A DNA stretch of 64,000 bases from Pseudarthrobacter albicanus (GTDB lineage: Bacteria > Actinomycetota > Actinomycetes > Actinomycetales > Micrococcaceae), in NCBI RefSeq assembly GCF_018224015.1, contig NZ_JAGPOT010000017.1:1-64000 (forward strand). The letters run 5' to 3'. The notes under the pieces were generated by a model, which did not search any database, was not told where the DNA came from, and was given only the letters and a program-made list of their open reading frames with translations. Position numbers and translations under genes: made by a program. The stretch's first letter is position 1. The number at the start of each line of letters is the position of its first letter. Shown one piece after another: positions 60,232 through 64,000 of this stretch.

Positions 60232-61081
60232 GGGCTTCTTTGATGGTTGCTGCCCAGCTGGCCAGCAACCGTAAACCATCCTCGGAGGGGGAGCCTGGTT
60301 CGGCAGTGTAGGCAATCATGGTCAGGCCGGGTGCGGCCGGCAACTCAAGGGCGTCGAAGTGTACTTCCAGGTCGCCCACTACCGGGTGCCGGAACGTCTT
60401 GGTCCCGTGCAGGTGCAGGCGGACATTGTGCTGTGCCCACCGCTTGCGGAATTCCTCACTGCGGGTCGACAGTTCCCCGATGAGGTCAGTCAGGCCCTTG
60501 TCGAACGGGTTGCGGCCGGCCTCGGTGTGCAGCATCGCTACAGACGTGTCGGCCGCCAGGTTCCAGTCCGGATACAGCTCCTCCGAGCGAGGGTTGAGGA
60601 ACGCGAACCGGGCGAAGTTCACGGGCCGTGCCGGGTCCTCGAATGCTGCCGAATACAAAGCACGGCCAAGCTCGTTGATGGCGAGGATGTCCAGACGGCC
60701 GCTTTGGACGAATGCGGGAATGCCTGTCATGCCGTCGAGGATGCGCTGCACGCTCGGGTGGATCGACTGCGCGGGCTGTCGTCGCCTTCGGGTGGCGGGT
60801 CCGGCGCCCCGGGCGAGGTTGAACAGGTGCTCGCGTTCCGCCTCGTTCAGCTTCAGCGCCCGCGCGATGGCCTCCAGGACCGAGTCGGACACGCCTGCAA
60901 GGCTGCCGCGTTCCACCCGGGTGTAGTACTCGACGCTCATGCCGGCCAGCAGCGATACCTCTTCGCGGCGCAGCCCGGGTACCCGCCGCACGCCGCCGAA
61001 GTCGGGCAGTCCTGCCTGCTCGGGCGTGAGCTTGGCTCGCCGGGAGGCGAGGAACTCTCGAATCTCATTCCGGTTGTCCAT
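60137..61081 (-). CDS. XRE/MmyB-family transcriptional regulator
   Basis: The 314-residue regulator has an N-terminal XRE helix-turn-helix (GVRRVPGLRREEVSLLAGMS, VEYYTRVERG, about 30-75) and the MmyB-like ligand-binding domain (SVQRILDGMTGIPAFVQSGR onward). The last 35 residues are a charged stretch antisense-free but unconserved, read through the start of the cupin remnant; the native stop may have been lost. MmyB regulators respond to small hydrophobic ligands such as fatty acids. Likely targets are the adjacent MFS and alcohol dehydrogenase genes. Confidence 0.87.
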   Translation of the reverse strand: MDNRNEIREFLASRRAKLTPEQAGLPDFGGVRRVPGLRREEVSLLAGMSVEYYTRVERGSLAGVSDSVLEAIARALKLNEAEREHLFNLARGAGPATRRRRQPAQSIHPSVQRILDGMTGIPAFVQSGRLDILAINELGRALYSAAFEDPARPVNFARFAFLNPRSEELYPDWNLAADTSVAMLHTEAGRNPFDKGLTDLIGELSTRSEEFRKRWAQHNVRLHLHGTKTFRHPVVGDLEVHFDALELPAAPGLTMIAYTAEPGSPSEDGLRLLASWAATIKEAHEDRQDPAHRDRTDDDVHGGRIRQPGRDPHA

Positions 61082-61277
61082 GCACACCACGGTACGTCCC
61101 GCGGGCGGCACCGAGGCAGTCCCTGTCAGGGCCTGCCTGAACAAGGCCCTTTCCCGGCGGTTCGTCCGTTAAGCCGCACGGTCGTTGCAACTCCCGAAGT
61201 CCGGGTGCTGCAACGACCATTACAATCCAGGCCTGGCGATCAGGAACCCTGCGGGATAGACGCTGAGTGGTGTGCGG

Positions 61278-61658
61278 CTACCGGCTCTGGAAGAGGTTGA
61301 GAATATTGCCCTCGCTGTCCAGGAACCAGGCAGCCTTCCCTACGTCCGTTGTGGCGATGCCATTCTCAGTCTTCAGGCCGGGAAGGTCGTACTCCTCGAA
61401 GACGACGCCGCGGCCGCGCAGTTCCTCGGCCTCGGCCTCGACGTTGTCGGTCCCCCAGCCCATCTGCGTGTTCTTCGCGGTACCCGCATTGTCGGTCTTG
61501 TAAAGCAGGAAAGCCGTTCCGTTCCCGCAACGGTAGAGCAGGTTCTCCTCGTCCAACACGTCCGCGGGCTCGAGTCCAAGCACGTCGCGATAGAAATCTT
61601 TCGCCCTGGCGATATCCTTCGCGGGAAGGACAGCGATGATATCCAGATCCTTAAGCAT
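61278..61658 (-). CDS. VOC-superfamily (glyoxalase/bleomycin-resistance-like) protein
   Basis: The 126-residue VOC protein has IIAVLPAKDIARAKDFYRDV then LGLEP, a mid strand FLLYKTDN and the end WFLDSEGNILNLFQSR, with metal-ligand-like Glu in the last strand. A single paired beta-alpha-beta unit implies a dimer. GGAG is nine bases before ATG 61658; seven further upstream codons from a TTG are less likely. Substrate unknown. Confidence 0.88.
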   Translation of the reverse strand: MLKDLDIIAVLPAKDIARAKDFYRDVLGLEPADVLDEENLLYRCGNGTAFLLYKTDNAGTAKNTQMGWGTDNVEAEAEELRGRGVVFEEYDLPGLKTENGIATTDVGKAAWFLDSEGNILNLFQSR

Positions 61659-61914
61659 GCCCGTTTCTCCTTCTTGCAATGATGCCGGCGCTCTCCCCCC
61701 GAATCCGGTCCGCGGGACGTTCTCCCCGCACTGGGCCGGGGCCCGGTTGCCGCTTTCCGCGACGCGCCGGGACAGCGACCGGGGAGCTCTTCGATGCCGT
61801 GTTAGAGACGGCCGCCGCGAGAGTCTCCACAGCGCTCATATCGCCATTATGGCCAAAGACAGGCACTCGCGGATATAGGGGAACGGAACCGGGCGTGGCT
61901 GCGTCCGCCGATTT

Positions 61915-62807
61915 CTAGTCCCCGCCGGCGCTGCCCTCGGCGTACGGCCCCGCGCCGGCCACGACGTCGTTGGCGGGGTCGTTGGACCATTCGGAGAACG
62001 AGCCCGGATACAGCGCGGCCGGGAATCCGGCGATGTCCAGCGCCGCGATTTCGTGGGCCGCGGTCACCCCGGAACCGCAGTACACGGCGGTGGGGACTCC
62101 GGGCCGCACGCCCAGCCGGGAGAAGCGTTCCCGCAGTTCCGCCGGCGGCAGGAAGCGGCCGTCCGCGGCCAGGTTGGCCGTGGTGGGCGCGCTGACGGCA
62201 CCCGGGATGTGGCCGGCGCGCGGATCCACCGGTTCGATCTCGCCGCGGTACCGCTCCCCCGCGCGGGCATCGAGCAGCAGGCCCTGCCGTCCCCAGGCGG
62301 CTGCCTGCCCGGCGTCGATCATGGGCATCGCCCCCTCGGTCAGGGCAGTGGCGGTCCGGCCGGTGTCGGAGAGGCCGGCGTCGCCCGGCGGGACGGCGTG
62401 TCCGCCGTCGTCGCCGCTCTCCAGGTCGAAGCCGGCAGCGCGCCAGGCGGCCAGGCCGCCGTCGAGCAGGTGCACCGTGCTGAAGCCAGCGTTCCGCAGC
62501 ATCCACCAGAGCCGGGCGGCGGACATGTTGCCGCTGTCATCGTAGGCCACCACGACGTCGCCGCCGCGGACGCCCCAGCGGCGCACCGAGGCCTGGAACC
62601 GTTCCAGCGGCGGCAGCGGATGGCGGCCCCGGCGGGGCCCGCCAGCTCGGTGGCCAGATCCACGAAGGCGGCGCCCGGGATGTGTCCCTTGCGGTAGTGG
62701 TCCCGGCCGTGCGGGTCGCCGAGCGCCCAGCGCACGTCCAGCAGAACCGTGCGCCGGCCCGAGTCGATCCGGTCCCTGAGGGTCGCCACGTCCATGAGTG
62801 TGTCCAT
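61915..62807 (-). pseudogene. Sulfurtransferase (SseA/thiosulfate type), frameshifted
   Basis: Two rhodanese domains are visible but in different frames. From ATG 62807 the frame gives VATLRDRIDSGRRTVLLDVR, HYRKGHIPGAAFVDLATELA and then nonsense. From about 62630 the other frame continues with LPPLERFQASVRRWGVRGGD, VVAYDDSGNMSAARLWWMLR and the active-site loop AVYCGSGVTAAHEI. One base is missing or extra in the GC run near 62615-62640. A single-base correction would restore a 297-residue enzyme, so a sequencing error is possible. It is divergent from the cysteine-metabolism gene at 62857. Confidence 0.8.
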
Positions 62808-62856
62808 TGGCCCACTCTAGCCTCGGCGCCGGTCCGGCCCCCGGTAGGCTGGAGCG

Positions 62857-63963
62857 GTGATCAGAACACGTGCACAGGACCGGGACTGGGCCGATGAGGC
62901 CATCCGCAGGATCAATGCCGAGAACAACAGGTCCGCCGATACGCACCTGCATGCCGTCCCGCTCCCGGAGCACTGGGGCGTCCAGCTCTACCTCAAGGAC
63001 GAGTCCACGCACCGCACCGGAAGCCTCAAGCACCGGCTGGCCCGCTCACTCTTCCTGTTTGGCCTGGTGAACGGCTGGATCACCGAAGGCACCACGATCG
63101 TGGAAGCCTCGAGCGGGAGCACGGCCGTCTCGGAGGCGTACTTCGCGCAGCGGCTGGGGCTGCCCTTCATCGCCGTGATGGCGCGGACCACGAGCCGGGA
63201 GAAGATCGCCCTGATTGAGCAGTTCGGCGGTTCCTGCCTGCTGGTGGACCACGCCTCGGAAGTGTACGGGGCCGCCGAGGAGCTGGCGCGGAGTACCGGC
63301 GGCCACTACATGGACCAGTTCACGTACGCCGAACGCGCCACAGACTGGCGCGGGAACAACAACATCGCCGAGTCGATCTTCGGCCAGCTGGCCCTGGAGG
63401 AACACCCGGTCCCCCGCTGGATCGTGGTGGGCGCCGGCACCGGCGGCACGAGCGCCACGATCGGCCGGTACCTCCGCTACCACCGCCACCGCACGGAGCT
63501 TGCCGTGGTGGATCCGGAGAACTCCGCGTTCTATCCCGGCTGGCTGGAGTCCCGCGACGGCGGCGCCGCCTCCGTGACAGCCGCCCCTGCCAAAGGCCTG
63601 CCCTCCCGGATCGAGGGCATCGGCCGGCCGCGGCTGGAGCCGAGCTTCGTCCCGACGGTGATCGACCACATGATCCAGGTCCCGGACGCGGCGTCGGTGG
63701 CCGCCATGCGGCACCTGCGGGAGTTCGCCGGGCTCCATGCCGGGCCGTCCACCGGGACGAACCTGTGGGGCGTCTGGCAGCTCATCGCCGGGATGATCGC
63801 CGAGGGCCGCCGCGGCAGCGTCGTGTCGTTGCTGTGCGACGGCGGCGAACGCTACGCCGGCAACTACTACAACCCGGAGTGGCTGCGCAGCCAGGGCCTG
63901 GATCCGGAACCGCACGAGGCGACCATCCGCGGGTTCTTCGCGAGCGGCGCCTGGACGCCCTAA
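62857..63963 (+). CDS. PLP-dependent cysteine desulfhydrase-like protein (Cds1 type)
   Basis: This is a 368-residue fold-type II PLP enzyme. The Schiff-base Lys is in [18 protein letters not shown]. The phosphate/substrate loop is [15 protein letters not shown], the PLP-phosphate glycine loop [16 protein letters not shown], and it ends with [20 protein letters not shown]. These phrases match the mycobacterial Cds1 group, which degrades L-cysteine to H2S, ammonia and pyruvate, more than true cysteine synthase. Start is GTG 62857. Divergence from a sulfurtransferase gene (49-base gap) supports a sulfur-handling role. Confidence 0.87.
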   Translation: MIRTRAQDRDWADEAIRRINAENNRSADTHLHAVPLPEHWGVQLYLKDESTHRTGSLKHRLARSLFLFGLVNGWITEGTTIVEASSGSTAVSEAYFAQRLGLPFIAVMARTTSREKIALIEQFGGSCLLVDHASEVYGAAEELARSTGGHYMDQFTYAERATDWRGNNNIAESIFGQLALEEHPVPRWIVVGAGTGGTSATIGRYLRYHRHRTELAVVDPENSAFYPGWLESRDGGAASVTAAPAKGLPSRIEGIGRPRLEPSFVPTVIDHMIQVPDAASVAAMRHLREFAGLHAGPSTGTNLWGVWQLIAGMIAEGRRGSVVSLLCDGGERYAGNYYNPEWLRSQGLDPEPHEATIRGFFASGAWTP

Positions 63964-64000
63964 AGCCGCCGGCGGCCCTAGACCTCCACCGAATCGCCGC

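Noticed and set aside
61660..61914. Small frames upstream of the VOC gene (for example 61651-61866 minus)
   Set aside because: They have no ribosome site, no conserved pattern and Arg/Pro-rich composition.

Overview
The window is GC-rich DNA with Shine-Dalgarno-led genes, frequent ATGA/GTGA stop-start overlaps and a gene repertoire typical of soil Actinobacteria of the Micrococcaceae, most like Arthrobacter, Pseudarthrobacter or Paenarthrobacter. Grounds for this are the M4 protease plus emfourin-type inhibitor pair, the actinobacterial LAL-type regulator next to the ben genes, a very long HrpA helicase, a double-domain Lrp protein and paired ArsR/SRPBCC genes. The genus call is inference, because no rRNA or other marker gene is present.

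Region 1 (1-14.5 kb) starts with the edge of an IS630-type insertion sequence. It then carries an M4 metalloprotease with its probable inhibitor, a GlxA-type regulator and a benzoate block. The benzoate block is benABCD (benzoate to catechol), a benK-type importer and a large LuxR-family ATPase regulator that I take to be the ben regulator. Next to it lie a 5'-truncated catechol 1,2-dioxygenase and a gutted LysR regulator, with an intact GntR/DUF1648 pair between them. This looks like a replaced catechol branch.

Region 2 (14.5-32.2 kb) is ordinary chromosome: hrpA, a HIT protein with an alcohol dehydrogenase, a MacAB-like exporter, a TetR regulator, a GT87 mannosyltransferase with a partner protein, a small PASTA protein, a glutamate-type ABC importer lacking an ATPase gene, a secreted polysaccharide deacetylase and a thioredoxin-like protein.

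Region 3 (32.2-46.3 kb) is a mobile-element graveyard. It holds IS481 and IS30 remnants, one intact ISL3-family element with an 8-bp target duplication, and gene fragments (low-affinity iron permease, GGDEF). It also holds a candidate decayed Tn3-family island at about 40.2-46.0 kb. That island is bounded by GGGG...TAAG ends and contains a PAP2 phosphatase, a ChrB-like protein, a DedA protein with a structured leader, an ArsR/SRPBCC operon, a DUF1232 protein, a cation transporter, and resolvase and TnpA remnants.

Region 4 (46.3-64 kb) mixes accessory oxidoreductase and SnoaL genes, a VIT1/CCC1-type metal transporter preceded by a convincing yybP-ykoY (Mn2+) riboswitch, an M20 amidohydrolase/MHS transporter pair with a divergent Lrp regulator, and several MFS exporters. 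It also has a second zinc alcohol dehydrogenase, an intact and a broken MmyB-type regulator, a VOC protein, a frameshifted sulfurtransferase and a cysteine desulfhydrase-like gene at the right edge.

The strongest observations are the riboswitch with a competing hairpin, the replaced cat branch beside an intact ben operon, the Tn3-type island, the sequestered dedA ribosome-binding site with an upstream small reading frame, and several operator palindromes. I found no CRISPR array, tRNA, rRNA or prophage.
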